NCBI GenBank assembly: GCA_002082245.2
Contig: NBTC02000001.1
Location: 174,609 to 238,608, forward strand
Direction: 5' to 3'
From: Yersinia enterocolitica
Lineage (GTDB): Bacteria; Pseudomonadota; Gammaproteobacteria; Enterobacterales; Enterobacteriaceae
DNA length: 64,000 nucleotides
Part shown: one piece after another, positions 55,022-64,000 of the stretch
Position numbering within the stretch: position 1 is the stretch's first letter
Layout: each line of letters opens with the position of its first letter
Translations under genes and position numbers: made by a program
Notes under the pieces: generated by a model
What the model saw: only the letters and a program-made list of their open reading frames with translations
Told to the model about the DNA's origin: nothing
Database searches by the model: none

Positions 55022-55173
55022 CAGCTACCTCCTGGTACACTGGTTGAAAGTGACCCGCTTAAAGCATCCACTCATAATCGAATATTACCCTTTCAATATG
55101 TGTACAGTTAAAAGCAAGTACATAAAAAAAACTATCAAGTATCGCTCATAAAAAAAGATGGCCATTTCACTCA
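55022..55173 (-). promoter_or_regulatory. Gap before translocator operon, likely promoter
   Basis: 152-base AT-rich space between the sctU stop and the chaperone start. In SPI-1 the sicA promoter lies here and is driven by InvF with SicA. A promoter is expected, but I cannot define the site from sequence. Confidence 0.4.
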
Positions 55174-56280
55174 TTATTCTGAGTGTGAGGACGATGCCTC
55201 ATGGGATTCACCACCTTCTTCTGATGTGTTGAAATCATCATGATTTTCAGTACTCCCGGCTCGGTCAACATCTTCAAGCCACATTAATAAACGCAGAACC
55301 GCATCAATCTCCTCAAGACAGACATAATCATACCGACGGTGTGTGCTGTATATGCGCCGGGCTAGTTTGATATCCCTTATCACAGGTACACCAATTTCTT
55401 CAGCATAAGCTCTGACCGCAAGTGCTACCTGATTATTTTCTCTTACCGCTATTAATGGAATAGGAGATAAATTAGGTTTGAAGAATATCCCTATCGCGAT
55501 ATGTGTAGGATTGGCAATAATAAGCCGTGAATTACTAATGTCAGATTTTAGTTGCTCAGACAAAATTTCTCTGTGCAATTCTTTCCTACGAAATTTAAGC
55601 TCAGGATCACCCTCCTGTTCTTTAAATTCTCTTTTCACTTCTTCTTTATCCATTTTCATATCCTTCATAAAAAGAAAATACTCAGCAATGTAATCAAAGA
55701 TAAGAACGATGATTAGACTTCCCAAACAATACAAAACAAGCAATAACAGCAATTGCCCCCAAGTTTGTAGCAACAAAGAAATATCCCCGTCCAAGCCAAT
55801 AAAAAATAATTTTTTATTACCATTCCAAAACACATAACTGGCAGCGGTAAAAAAAGCCAAATAAAGAAGTGTTTTAACAAAGTCTTTTAACGTACGCAGA
55901 CTGAATATTTTTTTGAAGCCATTAACAGGATTAAGAGCATCAAAATTAATTTTGATGGCTTTAGATGCAAATTCCAATTGACTCTGCATCCATGAAACAA
56001 AAGCAGTAGCAATCACACATAGCAGAATAAAAGGTATCAATGACATAAACCCGGCAATGACGATACTTTTCACATACACTTCTGTTCTAATTTTAAATTG
56101 ATGATTAAAAACATCTTTCAGTAAATCAATGAGCTGATTAACGTCAAAGAAATAAACCAGATAACAGACCCCACATAGCATGACACAGGTGACCACTATG
56201 TCACGACTCTTCATAATCTGCCCTTTTTCGGCAGAATCTTTTAGACGTTTATGTGTCGGTTTTTCAGTTTTACTCCCCAT
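55174..56280 (-). CDS. sctU: T3SS export gate / switch protein SctU (SpaS-like)
   Basis: 368-aa inner-membrane protein that switches export from needle to translocator substrates. Four transmembrane spans (about 28-48, 75-98, 138-155, 175-200) precede the cytoplasmic domain with the autocleavage motif NPTH at residues 257-260 (IIANPTHIAIGIFF). The linker before it (KEEVKREFKEQEGDPELKFRRKELHREIL) is typical. An acidic/Ser tail follows residue 335 and is longer than in SpaS (356 aa). Last gene of the export block. Confidence 0.97.
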   Translation of the reverse strand: MGSKTEKPTHKRLKDSAEKGQIMKSRDIVVTCVMLCGVCYLVYFFDVNQLIDLLKDVFNHQFKIRTEVYVKSIVIAGFMSLIPFILLCVIATAFVSWMQSQLEFASKAIKINFDALNPVNGFKKIFSLRTLKDFVKTLLYLAFFTAASYVFWNGNKKLFFIGLDGDISLLLQTWGQLLLLLVLYCLGSLIIVLIFDYIAEYFLFMKDMKMDKEEVKREFKEQEGDPELKFRRKELHREILSEQLKSDISNSRLIIANPTHIAIGIFFKPNLSPIPLIAVRENNQVALAVRAYAEEIGVPVIRDIKLARRIYSTHRRYDYVCLEEIDAVLRLLMWLEDVDRAGSTENHDDFNTSEEGGESHEASSSHSE

Positions 56281-56288
56281 ACGTTAAT

Positions 56289-57056
56289 TTACTCCGTAAA
56301 ATAGCTTTGCAATAAGTTTATGGGTATTGTAAATGACATTACTTTTTCAGATAATACTGGTGAAAAGTAGATCAAAAGGATCAAAAATGCCAAACCACTT
56401 TTAATAGTTAGAGAGATAGAAAAAGCATTAAGTTGAGAAGCAAACCTGGACAACAATCCGAGTAATACCTCCGCACCAAGCATCACAGCAATAACAGGGC
56501 TGGCAAGAATAATTCCCTGAGTCATCATAAAACTTAAAAAACCGGTCATTTGATATAATTTCGGGCTAATATCACTAAAGGGTTCGCATAATTGATAACT
56601 ACGATAAACGGCCTCTAGCATCAGTTTCATTCCGCCATTACTCAAATAAACAACGGCTGCAAATAAACTAAAGAATTTCGCTAACTCTGAAGTATCAACA
56701 CCGGTTGCCGGATCAAGTGTGCTACTCAAAGTCGCGCCGCGTTGGTTATCGATAAAACTGCCTATGATATGAAATATCCAGAATGGCGATGCCAATAGAC
56801 AGCCAAGCAGTACACCAATAAGAACTTCCCGCGAGACTATAAATAATAATTGATGCGTTGCAACGAGACTGAAATCCATAGAATAAAAGGGTGAAAGTCC
56901 TATAGCAACAAGCGCAATCACAGGCATCCTTACGACTCCCGGAATATTTCCGCCACTGAGAAATGGCACAAGGAAAAATATCGGTGCTATTCGGCAATAC
57001 CCTAGCGATGCAGAAGCAACAATATTATGAATAAAATAGAATAATTCATTTTCCAT
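56289..57056 (-). CDS. sctT: T3SS export apparatus SctT (SpaR-like)
   Basis: 255-aa polytopic membrane protein of the export gate (FliR family; SpaR 263 aa). About six hydrophobic segments. The conserved RVMPVIALVAIGLSPF-type region appears as VVRMPVIALVAIGLSPF (about 40-56), and SFIDNQRGATLSSTLDPATG (about 100-120) is a family hallmark. Starts one base after the sctS stop. Confidence 0.95.
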   Translation of the reverse strand: MENELFYFIHNIVASASLGYCRIAPIFFLVPFLSGGNIPGVVRMPVIALVAIGLSPFYSMDFSLVATHQLLFIVSREVLIGVLLGCLLASPFWIFHIIGSFIDNQRGATLSSTLDPATGVDTSELAKFFSLFAAVVYLSNGGMKLMLEAVYRSYQLCEPFSDISPKLYQMTGFLSFMMTQGIILASPVIAVMLGAEVLLGLLSRFASQLNAFSISLTIKSGLAFLILLIYFSPVLSEKVMSFTIPINLLQSYFTE

Positions 57057-57057
57057 T

Positions 57058-57318
57058 TTAGCCCTTAGCCATCGCTAAACGTACCACTTCATAACCAAAT
57101 GCCAGTATTTTCTCGCCATACCAACCACTCATCAAAAATAAACACAAACTGACGGAAATAAGTTTTATGCCAAATGGCAGGGTCTGTTCCTGAAGTTGTG
57201 TTACGGTCTGAAAAAGTCCAACAAGTAAACCTATAATTGTCGCAACAGCAATGGGTCCTGCTGAAAGAACAAGAACCAGATAAAGGGCTTTATTACCCAC
57301 AAAAACGACATCGTTCAT
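57058..57318 (-). CDS. sctS: T3SS export apparatus SctS (SpaQ-like)
   Basis: 86-aa two-span membrane protein (FliQ family; SpaQ 86 aa). [39 protein letters not shown] contains the conserved Gly-Leu and Gln-rich loop of FliQ/SctS. Forms the helical export gate with SctR and SctT. Confidence 0.96.
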   Translation of the reverse strand: MNDVVFVGNKALYLVLVLSAGPIAVATIIGLLVGLFQTVTQLQEQTLPFGIKLISVSLCLFLMSGWYGEKILAFGYEVVRLAMAKG

Positions 57319-57332
57319 AACTCCTCCCGAGA

Positions 57333-58004
57333 CTATCCGCCGGTAGTAAGCTCAACATATTGTAAAATTAACCCTTTAGACAATAAGGTCCAACCATCCA
57401 TTGCAACAAATAAAATCAGTTTAATCGGCGTTGATATTGTAATCGGGCTCATCATCATCATACCCAGAGTCAGTAAAATACTTGATATCACCAGATCCAC
57501 AACGACAAATGGCATATAGATATAAAATCCTATTTTAAATGCGCTCTTGATTTCACTGAGTGCATATGCCGGTAACAGCGAAAGTATAGAAATATCACTG
57601 TTGTCACCTTTGTAACTTTCAGAATACTCACTAATAGATCTATTTTTTTGTATGTTTTCAAAAAAATCTGTTAGCTCAGGATCAGCATATTTTATTAAGT
57701 AATTTCGATACCCATCCAGGCCAGTATTTACAAAATTCACAATGGATGAAACGTCAGTAAATGAGACATGATCCTCCTGACTTTGTGTATAGATATCCTG
57801 AGCTACTGGCATCATAACAAACAGTGACAGTAATAGTGCCACGCCATTGAGTGTCACGTTAGAGGGTACTTGCTGTAAGCCCAGAGCATTTCGTACAATA
57901 ACAAATACAATAGAAAACTTCACAAAACAGGTACCTGCCGCAATAATAAACGGTAGTAAGGTAAAGAAAGACAGTACCGCAATTAATGAAATGCTATTTG
58001 TCAT
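57333..58004 (-). CDS. sctR: T3SS export apparatus SctR (SpaP-like)
   Basis: 223-aa membrane protein (FliP family; SpaP 224 aa). The N-terminal [36 protein letters not shown] and C-terminal [37 protein letters not shown] are signature segments. Starts inside the end of sctQ (11-base overlap). Confidence 0.97.
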   Translation of the reverse strand: MTNSISLIAVLSFFTLLPFIIAAGTCFVKFSIVFVIVRNALGLQQVPSNVTLNGVALLLSLFVMMPVAQDIYTQSQEDHVSFTDVSSIVNFVNTGLDGYRNYLIKYADPELTDFFENIQKNRSISEYSESYKGDNSDISILSLLPAYALSEIKSAFKIGFYIYMPFVVVDLVISSILLTLGMMMMSPITISTPIKLILFVAMDGWTLLSKGLILQYVELTTGG

Positions 58005-58932
58005 GTTGGCTCTCCTGTAGCCAGGTCGTTATTTCCACACCTAGCCGTCCATCAAATTGCAGTAGCTCCCCGCGACCGATTAATACACCATTAACCCGTA
58101 TTTCAATCTCGTGTTCGATATCTTGTGGTAAAGGATAAATTTTATTTTTTGACAACTCCTGAATATCATTCAATTTTAAGATACGGCGATATATGACGAA
58201 TTCCAGTTGAACAGGAAGCTGGTTCATGTCATAAATTGGCTCAACATCTGTCTCAACCTCAATTTCTACCTCAGTTTCAGTTTCGGTCTCGAGTTGTTCT
58301 GGTTGTTCTGGTTGTTCTGTCATAGTAAATTCATCACTCCATTCATAATGGAAAAGGTTACGATTAAAGCAACGGACTTGAGTACTGATATTCTTGATAA
58401 TTAAAATATCGCCACATTCAATACGTTTAAAAAGATGAAAACGTATTTTTGTACTGCCCAGTATAAATTGTACCGGCCATCCGATATCCTGGAAACAGGA
58501 AAAATCAATGTGATCTGTTTCAGGCTGAAAATTTAACTCATCCAGCCAGACAGATACCTCTCTTGTTCTAACCTGTAGCATGAGTTTATTATTCAAAGTG
58601 CTATTTTGTATGACTTCACTTATTACCAACTTTTCGAAACTGATCTCAGGGATAGCGATGGAAAAAGGGCGTTCAGTCAAGGACAACCAATTTAATATCA
58701 GCCGCTCTGTCTTTTCCGTCAGCGCCATTCCTGCTAGTTTTGGTGACGCAAGCGCGATCAGTTCGTAAAGACGTATCCAGCCACTCCATTTTTTTTCACT
58801 ATCAGTAACCTTTACCCATTTTCCTTTGAAATCCGGGTAACCAAGCGAGACAACCTCCTCGCTCTTTTTCCACTGTTTAGCTGCGAGGGTCAGGTTATGT
58901 TCGCGCATATCAACTACCTTTAAGCGCAACAT
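57994..58932 (-). CDS. sctQ: T3SS sorting-platform protein SctQ (SpaO-like)
   Basis: 312-aa cytoplasmic C-ring/sorting-platform protein (SpaO 303 aa). A divergent N-terminal domain is followed by a C-terminal SpoA/FliN-type domain (about 238-305: LPVQLEFVIYRRILKLNDIQEL, RVNGVLIGRGELLQFDGRLGVEIT). Between them is an acidic repetitive linker (EQPEQPEQ then ETETETEVEIEVETDVE, about 206-231), unusual for the family. Met204 and Met236 are possible internal starts for the short SctQ-C form known in SpaO and YscQ, though neither has a strong ribosome site. Starts two bases after the sctP stop. Confidence 0.9.
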   Translation of the reverse strand: MLRLKVVDMREHNLTLAAKQWKKSEEVVSLGYPDFKGKWVKVTDSEKKWSGWIRLYELIALASPKLAGMALTEKTERLILNWLSLTERPFSIAIPEISFEKLVISEVIQNSTLNNKLMLQVRTREVSVWLDELNFQPETDHIDFSCFQDIGWPVQFILGSTKIRFHLFKRIECGDILIIKNISTQVRCFNRNLFHYEWSDEFTMTEQPEQPEQLETETETEVEIEVETDVEPIYDMNQLPVQLEFVIYRRILKLNDIQELSKNKIYPLPQDIEHEIEIRVNGVLIGRGELLQFDGRLGVEITTWLQESQHDK

Positions 58933-58934
58933 TA

Positions 58935-59906
58935 TTAATCATCCTCTTCATCATTTGTTTCATGCCGAGAATGGTTTCTGCCTTGTGAATTTTGATCTAA
59001 CTGCCATTTACTTGCATCATTATTATCTTGAAGTGCATGGGTTAACCGATCCTCCACAAGTTCATCAGAGGGTTTCAGCGTCATAGCACCTTCTGAATGT
59101 TCACTAATAATGACTGAATGGTTTTCACCCCATTGTTGAAAGCGATAGATCAACGTCCCTGGATTCCCGTCTTGACCATCAGTTATATTGCCAGTATTTA
59201 TATGCTGTTGATTTTCCGGCAATGTCGCACTTGTATCTACTGAGTTCCTTAATCCTAATAGCTGTTCTGGTGTTTGTTTGATTAAGGGGATTATAGATTG
59301 CAAAATATTTTGAACTTCAGACTCTATATCCTCACCTAACGCAGTAGTATCACTACCAACTTCAAACTTTGTGTCTTTAGCTAACGCAGTAATATCGCTA
59401 CCAACTTCAGATCCAATGTCCTTACCTAACGCAGCAATATCGTTAGCGGCTTCAAACACAATTTCCTTGTTTAACGGCGCAATATTATTACTGATATTGA
59501 ACGCATCACCTTTTATACTTTGGGAAAGGATTTTATCCTGTGCCTGACGATTATCTACTGCACTACTTGTGATTTTTGTATCTGCTCTCGCCGTTGCCCA
59601 GGATCTTTGCGCTTCTTGCGTCATCACATGAAGACTATTTTCAGCACGCAGACTCTGCTGATTGATTTTCGTATTTATTTCACTACCGAGATAATTTCTG
59701 TACCCAATTGTTCCCGTTGTGGATGGCACTTCCACAGTTTGTAGAGGCAGCATTATTTGCTGTGCAGTCAGTTCAATTTGTTCAATATTGCGAGTCTTTT
59801 TTTTCTTATTTTTCAGCAGCTTTTCTTCAATTATTGATGAGATTGAACGGGTGCTGTCAGTCGCAATATTTTGTTGACCGATCTTAATATCTGCAATTTT
59901 GTCCAT
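58935..59906 (-). CDS. sctP: T3SS needle-length ruler SctP (InvJ/SpaN-like)
   Basis: 323-aa secreted ruler/substrate-switch protein, identified by its place between sctO and sctQ, size (InvJ 336, Spa32 292) and hydrophilic low-complexity composition. The central part contains tandem 15-residue repeats (ALGKDIGSEVGSDIT, ALAKDTKFEVGSDTT and relatives; about residues 140-200) from a 45-bp DNA repeat at 59336-59515. The C-terminal switch domain is about 250-300 (GTLIYRFQQWGENHSVII). The frame opens with TTG at 59927, but AGGAGG nine bases before ATG 59906 selects [10 protein letters not shown]. It overlaps sctO by 23 bases. Sequence similarity in this family is poor, so context carries much weight. 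Confidence 0.82.
   Translation of the reverse strand: MDKIADIKIGQQNIATDSTRSISSIIEEKLLKNKKKKTRNIEQIELTAQQIMLPLQTVEVPSTTGTIGYRNYLGSEINTKINQQSLRAENSLHVMTQEAQRSWATARADTKITSSAVDNRQAQDKILSQSIKGDAFNISNNIAPLNKEIVFEAANDIAALGKDIGSEVGSDITALAKDTKFEVGSDTTALGEDIESEVQNILQSIIPLIKQTPEQLLGLRNSVDTSATLPENQQHINTGNITDGQDGNPGTLIYRFQQWGENHSVIISEHSEGAMTLKPSDELVEDRLTHALQDNNDASKWQLDQNSQGRNHSRHETNDEEDD
59336..59515 (-). repeat. 45-bp tandem repeat inside sctP
   Basis: Units starting CTAACGCAG at 59336, 59381 and 59426 are 45 bases each and clearly related; a fourth degenerate unit starts at 59471 (TTAACGGCG). Each encodes 15 residues of the needle-length ruler, so unit gain or loss keeps the frame. Confidence 0.85.
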
Positions 59907-60342
59907 TGTATTTTTCCTCCTGCTCAACTTCTTCTTGCTGTAGCTCCACCTTATTCTTTTGGTGCAACAGCTTGGATTTTAGGCGCTCATATTTTTCTTC
60001 TTTAAGCCACCAAATTTTACGTTTTTCAAGCTGATACTTACGTTCGATGTCCAGTGCTGCTCTTTTGTCATCTAATTCTGAATACTCTAAATCGACAATG
60101 TTCATTTGTTGTTGAATAACAGATATTTTTCTGAGTAATTCATAAATTTTGCTCCGGGTAATAATGGCACCGTTCAGCGCTTTCATATTAAGAAGTTCTT
60201 CAAGAACCTTGAGCTTTTTCTGTAACTCTTCCTGCTTTTGTCTAAGTTCTTCATCTTCTTTATTTATCTTCATCAATTCAGCTTCACACGCCGTTTTAAT
60301 AAGAGTGGTTCGGTGAATGAGTCGTTTAACATTAGTTAACAA
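59884..60342 (-). CDS. sctO: T3SS ATPase stalk protein SctO (InvI/SpaM-like)
   Basis: 152-aa, almost wholly coiled-coil protein ([27 protein letters not shown]...[20 protein letters not shown]), the FliJ-like stalk inserted in the ATPase ring (InvI 147 aa). Its start overlaps the sctN stop by 11 bases and its end overlaps sctP. Confidence 0.88.
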   Translation of the reverse strand: MLTNVKRLIHRTTLIKTACEAELMKINKEDEELRQKQEELQKKLKVLEELLNMKALNGAIITRSKIYELLRKISVIQQQMNIVDLEYSELDDKRAALDIERKYQLEKRKIWWLKEEKYERLKSKLLHQKNKVELQQEEVEQEEKYNGQNCRY

Positions 60343-61624
60343 TATTCATCATTCCTTGCAGCGTTTCTGGGAATGTTGAAGTAGAGTCAACAGATTGACA
60401 TAACCATTTCATCAATTGAGAACGTACGTTCATGGCACGATCGTTCTCCTTATTTTGTCCTGCTTTATACTCACCAAGGTCAATGAATAACTGGAGCTCA
60501 TTTAGAGTCGTTAATATTTTCCTAATATCTGTCGCCATGTTTCGGTGGTTTTTTTCTGTAACTTGCCCGAAGACGCGGCTAACACTTTTAAGCACTTCAA
60601 TCGCGGGATAGTGTCCCTGCCCGGCCAGTTTTCTACTGAGATAGATATGCCCATCCAGAATTGAGCGAATTTCATCACCTAGAGGATCAGATTCATCTTC
60701 TCCTTCCAGCAGCACAGTATAAAATGCAGTGATGCTGCCGTTGACCGTCACCCCTGGACGCTCTAATAGTCGGGGAAGACTGTCAAACACCGAAGCCGGA
60801 TAACCTCGCCTGGCGGGAGGTTCGCCTGCAGCAAGTTTCATGTCACGCAACGCACGGGCATATCGTGTTGCTGAATCGATATATAGAACAACGCGTTTCC
60901 CTTGATCACGGAAGAATTCTGCCACGGTCGTCGCCAGTAATGCCGCATTGCAGCGGTCAACTGCCGAAAAATCTGAGGTTGCATATATAAGGACACAATG
61001 TCCGGCTTTAGACGATTTTCTGAGTGACTCAGCGCATTCAGTGACTTCACGGCCACGCTCACCAATCAAACCAATAACAAAAACATCTGCACTGGTGTGC
61101 TCTATCAGCATGTGCATCAACACGGTTTTACCGCATCCTGCAGAGGAGAAAATTCCAATTCGTTGTCCAATACCACATGTCAACATGCCATCAATAACAC
61201 GAATACCCGTCACCAGTGGTTCACTGATCACCGCTCGCTGTAAATAAGACGGAGGCGGTGTGTCTATCAGTCGGTCCTGTTCTGAAACATTATTCGGTTC
61301 AGATGTTAATCGTTCAATAACCTGGCCTGATGCATCAAGAACAGCACCAAGGAAAGAATTTTTGACTTTTAACGTCAGCAGGCGCCCTGTCGGTTTAATA
61401 ATGGCTTTACTGCTTAACCCAATAGAACTGCCAATCAAGTTGAGCAACACATAGCTGCCGCGAAATCCAACGACCTGCGCCCTGGCCACTGGCTCAGAGT
61501 CGTGCCAGCTCTCAAATACTTCACATACTTCCCCGATTGAGACACCGGCGAGTGCGGTCTCAATTAAATGACCAGTGATGCTATTTGGATAGCCAAAGCT
61601 CTTTATTAAACGAAGCTGATTCAT
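60332..61624 (-). CDS. sctN: T3SS ATPase SctN (InvC/Spa47-like)
   Basis: 430-aa hexameric ATPase (InvC 431 aa) that unfolds and releases export substrates. Walker [12 protein letters not shown] at 157-167, catalytic GERGREVTE shortly after, Walker [18 protein letters not shown] at about 246-262, and [18 protein letters not shown], all as in the F1/T3SS ATPase family. The gap to sctV is only 31 bases, so no InvB-type chaperone gene lies between them as in SPI-1. Confidence 0.98.
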   Translation of the reverse strand: MNQLRLIKSFGYPNSITGHLIETALAGVSIGEVCEVFESWHDSEPVARAQVVGFRGSYVLLNLIGSSIGLSSKAIIKPTGRLLTLKVKNSFLGAVLDASGQVIERLTSEPNNVSEQDRLIDTPPPSYLQRAVISEPLVTGIRVIDGMLTCGIGQRIGIFSSAGCGKTVLMHMLIEHTSADVFVIGLIGERGREVTECAESLRKSSKAGHCVLIYATSDFSAVDRCNAALLATTVAEFFRDQGKRVVLYIDSATRYARALRDMKLAAGEPPARRGYPASVFDSLPRLLERPGVTVNGSITAFYTVLLEGEDESDPLGDEIRSILDGHIYLSRKLAGQGHYPAIEVLKSVSRVFGQVTEKNHRNMATDIRKILTTLNELQLFIDLGEYKAGQNKENDRAMNVRSQLMKWLCQSVDSTSTFPETLQGMMNIVN

Positions 61625-61655
61625 ATGCCCTCGCTAATATCAATTTGACTAAAAG

Positions 61656-63719
61656 TCATATTGTTTTAAGTACGTTAAGGGAGACCGTTTCTGTGAGCTC
61701 ACCATAGGAAAGCACTTCGAGATCACGGAAACTTGTCTCAAGAAATTTTTTAATAAAACGTCGTATATCAACAGATGTCAGCAACACTATTTCTTTTATC
61801 GGCATATTTAACCCATCGAGAGCGACTTTAAAGAGATCTATAATCGACTCAGCCTCCGCCGGTTCGAGGTTCAGGAATGTACCTGCCGCGGTCGGTCTTA
61901 TACCATTTCGGATTTTTTCTTCTAATATCGGAGAAACAACGACAGCACGTATTTCTCCTGCATGGGCGAATTTGTGACAAATATATCTCGCCAGCGCTCC
62001 TCGAACGTGTTCAACCAAGATAATGATATCCTTTTCGCGCGGTGCCCATAATGCAAGGGATTCCATAACAAGCCGCATGTTACGTACAGATATTCGTTCC
62101 TGAATAAGACGTTGTAATACTTCCGCTATCCTTTGGATGGTAATATATCTCAGCACTTCCTTAAGAAGGTCAGGGTATTTCATTTCCATTTGGTCAAGGA
62201 TATATTTCGTTTCTTGAATGCCAAAATATTCACTAATATTATGAGCCAGATACACCGATAGACATTTATATAGTTCGTCGTGGGCACTTCTTGTTTCATA
62301 TCCTACCGATGATAATTTTGTAGCATCTTCTGGCGTTACCCAATAATATTGTTCATCATTCTTTGCAGTAATAATTGGTTTGATATCAAGAGATGATAAC
62401 ATATCTTCAGAATAATTAATTATTCGCATGAGATCAAAGTGTATAGTGAACTGATCAGCACGCACTTCGTTAAGCAAAAGAACAATGTCATTATCTTTAA
62501 GGTCTTCACCTTCACGAATGATTACTCCTGGTAATCGAATACCATACTCAACAAAAAACTGGCTTCGTATTCTTTCTGATAATTGTGAATGTGACAATTT
62601 TACAACTTGACTATGAGATACCAGCAATACCAAAGGGATAGTTTCAGTCATAACCGAGTCAAGTTTGTTAATGATTCCTAGTGCGTTACTGTCCTCGGCA
62701 TAATCAAATTCATCAGCTATATTAGAACTAGTTGAATCAGCAATTCCCTTTTTCTGATTTTTCCGCCAAAAATTGAAGTAAAAATAAGCCAATAACCCGC
62801 AGGCTAACAAAGCAAATACAATAAAAGGAAAGCCCGGTAAAAATCCTAACCCCAGCGCTAATACCGCGGTCACGACGATGGCAAATGAATTCCTCAGTAG
62901 CTGTGATATTATGCTTTTACCCATATTATCACTGTCACCATTCACACGGGTCACAATGAAACCGGCACTAATCGCGATCAACAATGCAGGTATTTGTGAT
63001 ACCAAGCCATCACCGACAGTCAGTATGGTGTAAACCGATAATGCTGTTGAAAAATCCATGCCATGCTGGCCAACGCCAACCGATAACCCTCCAATGATGT
63101 TGACAAAGATGATGATAATATTAGCAATAGCATCACCTTTAATAAATTTCATTGCCCCATCAAAAGATCCGTAGAGTTGGCTTTCTCGTTCAAGAACACT
63201 ACGCTTATCTTTGGCCATTTCCGCATCAATCATTCCGGCACGAAGATCGGCATCGATACTCATTTGTTTACCGGGCATACCATCCAGAGAGAAGCGTGCC
63301 GCCACTTCGGCAACTCGCTCCGCACCCTTAGTAATCACGATAAACTGAACAATGGTCACGATAGAAAAAACGACGAAACCGACAGCAAGACTATCCCCTA
63401 TAACAAACTGACCGAAACTGGTAATAATTTCACCCGCATCGGCTTCAAGTAAAATTAACCGGCTAGTACTTATTGATAATGCAACACGAAATAGGGTCGT
63501 TATCAATAGAATGGACGGAAATGATGAAAAGCTCAGTATGCGATCAATATAAAAAGATCCCATAAATACCAATATGGCCAGCACCATATTAAGTCCGATC
63601 AAAAAATCAACCAGATATGTAGGCAGTGGAATGACTAGCATTGAGATAATCATCACCATCAAAAGCAAAATGATTAGCTCGGGATGATTACGCGCATTTT
63701 TTAGTATTTGATTTAGCAC
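61656..63719 (-). CDS. sctV: T3SS export gate SctV (InvA-like)
   Basis: 687-aa export gate protein (InvA 685 aa), very similar to InvA along its length. Eight N-terminal membrane spans (LIILLLMVMIISMLVIPLPTYLVDFLIGLN first), the FHIPEP signature region RVAEVAARFSLDGMPGKQMSIDADL, and a cytoplasmic nonamer domain from about residue 355 with FGIQETKYILDQME and ALWAPREKDIIILVEHVRGALARYICHKF. It starts with GTG at 63719. The strongest single piece of evidence that the system is SPI-1/Mxi-Spa type. Confidence 0.98.
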   Translation of the reverse strand: MLNQILKNARNHPELIILLLMVMIISMLVIPLPTYLVDFLIGLNMVLAILVFMGSFYIDRILSFSSFPSILLITTLFRVALSISTSRLILLEADAGEIITSFGQFVIGDSLAVGFVVFSIVTIVQFIVITKGAERVAEVAARFSLDGMPGKQMSIDADLRAGMIDAEMAKDKRSVLERESQLYGSFDGAMKFIKGDAIANIIIIFVNIIGGLSVGVGQHGMDFSTALSVYTILTVGDGLVSQIPALLIAISAGFIVTRVNGDSDNMGKSIISQLLRNSFAIVVTAVLALGLGFLPGFPFIVFALLACGLLAYFYFNFWRKNQKKGIADSTSSNIADEFDYAEDSNALGIINKLDSVMTETIPLVLLVSHSQVVKLSHSQLSERIRSQFFVEYGIRLPGVIIREGEDLKDNDIVLLLNEVRADQFTIHFDLMRIINYSEDMLSSLDIKPIITAKNDEQYYWVTPEDATKLSSVGYETRSAHDELYKCLSVYLAHNISEYFGIQETKYILDQMEMKYPDLLKEVLRYITIQRIAEVLQRLIQERISVRNMRLVMESLALWAPREKDIIILVEHVRGALARYICHKFAHAGEIRAVVVSPILEEKIRNGIRPTAAGTFLNLEPAEAESIIDLFKVALDGLNMPIKEIVLLTSVDIRRFIKKFLETSFRDLEVLSYGELTETVSLNVLKTI

Positions 63720-63764
63720 TTTTGATCACCATAGATTGGGGCTTCATTCACTTTACCCATATTT

Positions 63765-64000
63765 TTAATACAGTTTAAAGTTCTCATTTATATAACTTTT
63801 ACCAAGAACGACACGCAGATACTCAAGGATATCTTGTAACGCCTGTTCTTCGGAAAAAAGTGTCATCGGCAGTTTTTGAAACCCTCGATAAAGAGTCAGA
63901 AGCAGCGTCGATGTTTCTTTTCTGGTCGCTTGTTTTAATGTCTTTTGTAGAATATCGGCAAGTTCTATATCAATCGACTCTGGTTTTTTTAAAATTGATA
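63765..64000 (-). CDS. sctW: T3SS gatekeeper SctW (InvE/MxiC-like), 3' part
   Basis: Open frame from the window edge to TAA 63765, 77 codons of the C-terminus (KKPESIDIELADILQKTLKQ, then RGFQKLPMTLFSEEQALQDI). Place directly upstream of sctV and the QKLPMTLFSEE segment fit the InvE/MxiC gatekeeper, which holds back effectors until the translocon is placed. Partial because the window ends. Forty-five bases separate it from sctV. Confidence 0.72.
   Translation of the reverse strand, partial: SILKKPESIDIELADILQKTLKQATRKETSTLLLTLYRGFQKLPMTLFSEEQALQDILEYLRVVLGKSYINENFKLY

Overview
This window reads as part of a large plasmid, or a plasmid-like island, from a gammaproteobacterium. Three things point there: a P1/SopA-type parAB partition operon, a Salmonella SPI-1 / Shigella Mxi-Spa-type type III secretion system (T3SS), and a very high load of decaying insertion sequences. 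The AT-rich native genes, the frameshifted effector candidates and the nested IS elements fit an enterobacterial insect symbiont (Arsenophonus- or Sodalis-like). That host assignment is inference. No replication initiator, rRNA, tRNA or CRISPR array was seen.

Layout. 0-2.7 kb: parB, parA and a small coupled gene on the minus strand behind an operator with 11-bp phased repeats. 2.8-6.9 kb: two T3SS-effector candidates, one broken by frameshifts, separated by a DnaA-box palindrome, an IS3 remnant and an IS6 element. 7-11.4 kb: an IS91 transposase, a Tn3-family transposase cut by a 283-bp miniature inverted-repeat element, and a higB-higA toxin-antitoxin pair. 11.5-16.9 kb: IS110, IS3, IS256 and IS66 nested in each other. 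17-19.4 kb: a GC-rich AIDA/Ag43-type autotransporter. 20-29.3 kb: an IS1 split by an IS66 element, a RES-domain toxin with a convergent antitoxin-like gene, four 14-bp iterons, and a second IS66 copy in inverted orientation. 29.5-31.4 kb: a secreted protein resembling GH15/phosphorylase-kinase alpha, and a 57-aa OrtT/GhoT-like membrane toxin. 31.4-41 kb: IS remnants, IS256, IS6, an AbiEii-type nucleotidyltransferase with a small partner, IS3 carrying IS110, and a ricin-B-like lectin. 41-44 kb: a 753-aa coiled-coil effector candidate and the truncated start of another gene. 44-50.3 kb: ISL3 inside IS21, a group II intron tail split by IS66, and a second IS256 copy. 50.5-64 kb: T3SS genes, all on the minus strand, in the order sctW-V-N-O-P-Q-R-S-T-U, chaperone, a mini translocator paralog, then SipB-, SipC- and SipD-like proteins.

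How the parts may work together. The right end encodes the export gate, ATPase, stalk, ruler, sorting platform and translocon of one injectisome. Needle, rings and secretin must lie beyond the right edge or elsewhere. The scattered AT-rich orphan genes at 2.85, 5.6, 41.2 and 43.8 kb are plausible substrates, though this rests only on context and composition. The ParAB system and the RES, HigBA, AbiEii-like and OrtT-like genes are the maintenance and stress layer. IS copies in direct orientation (IS256, 16.4 kb apart) and inverted orientation (two IS66 pairs) make the region prone to deletion and inversion.
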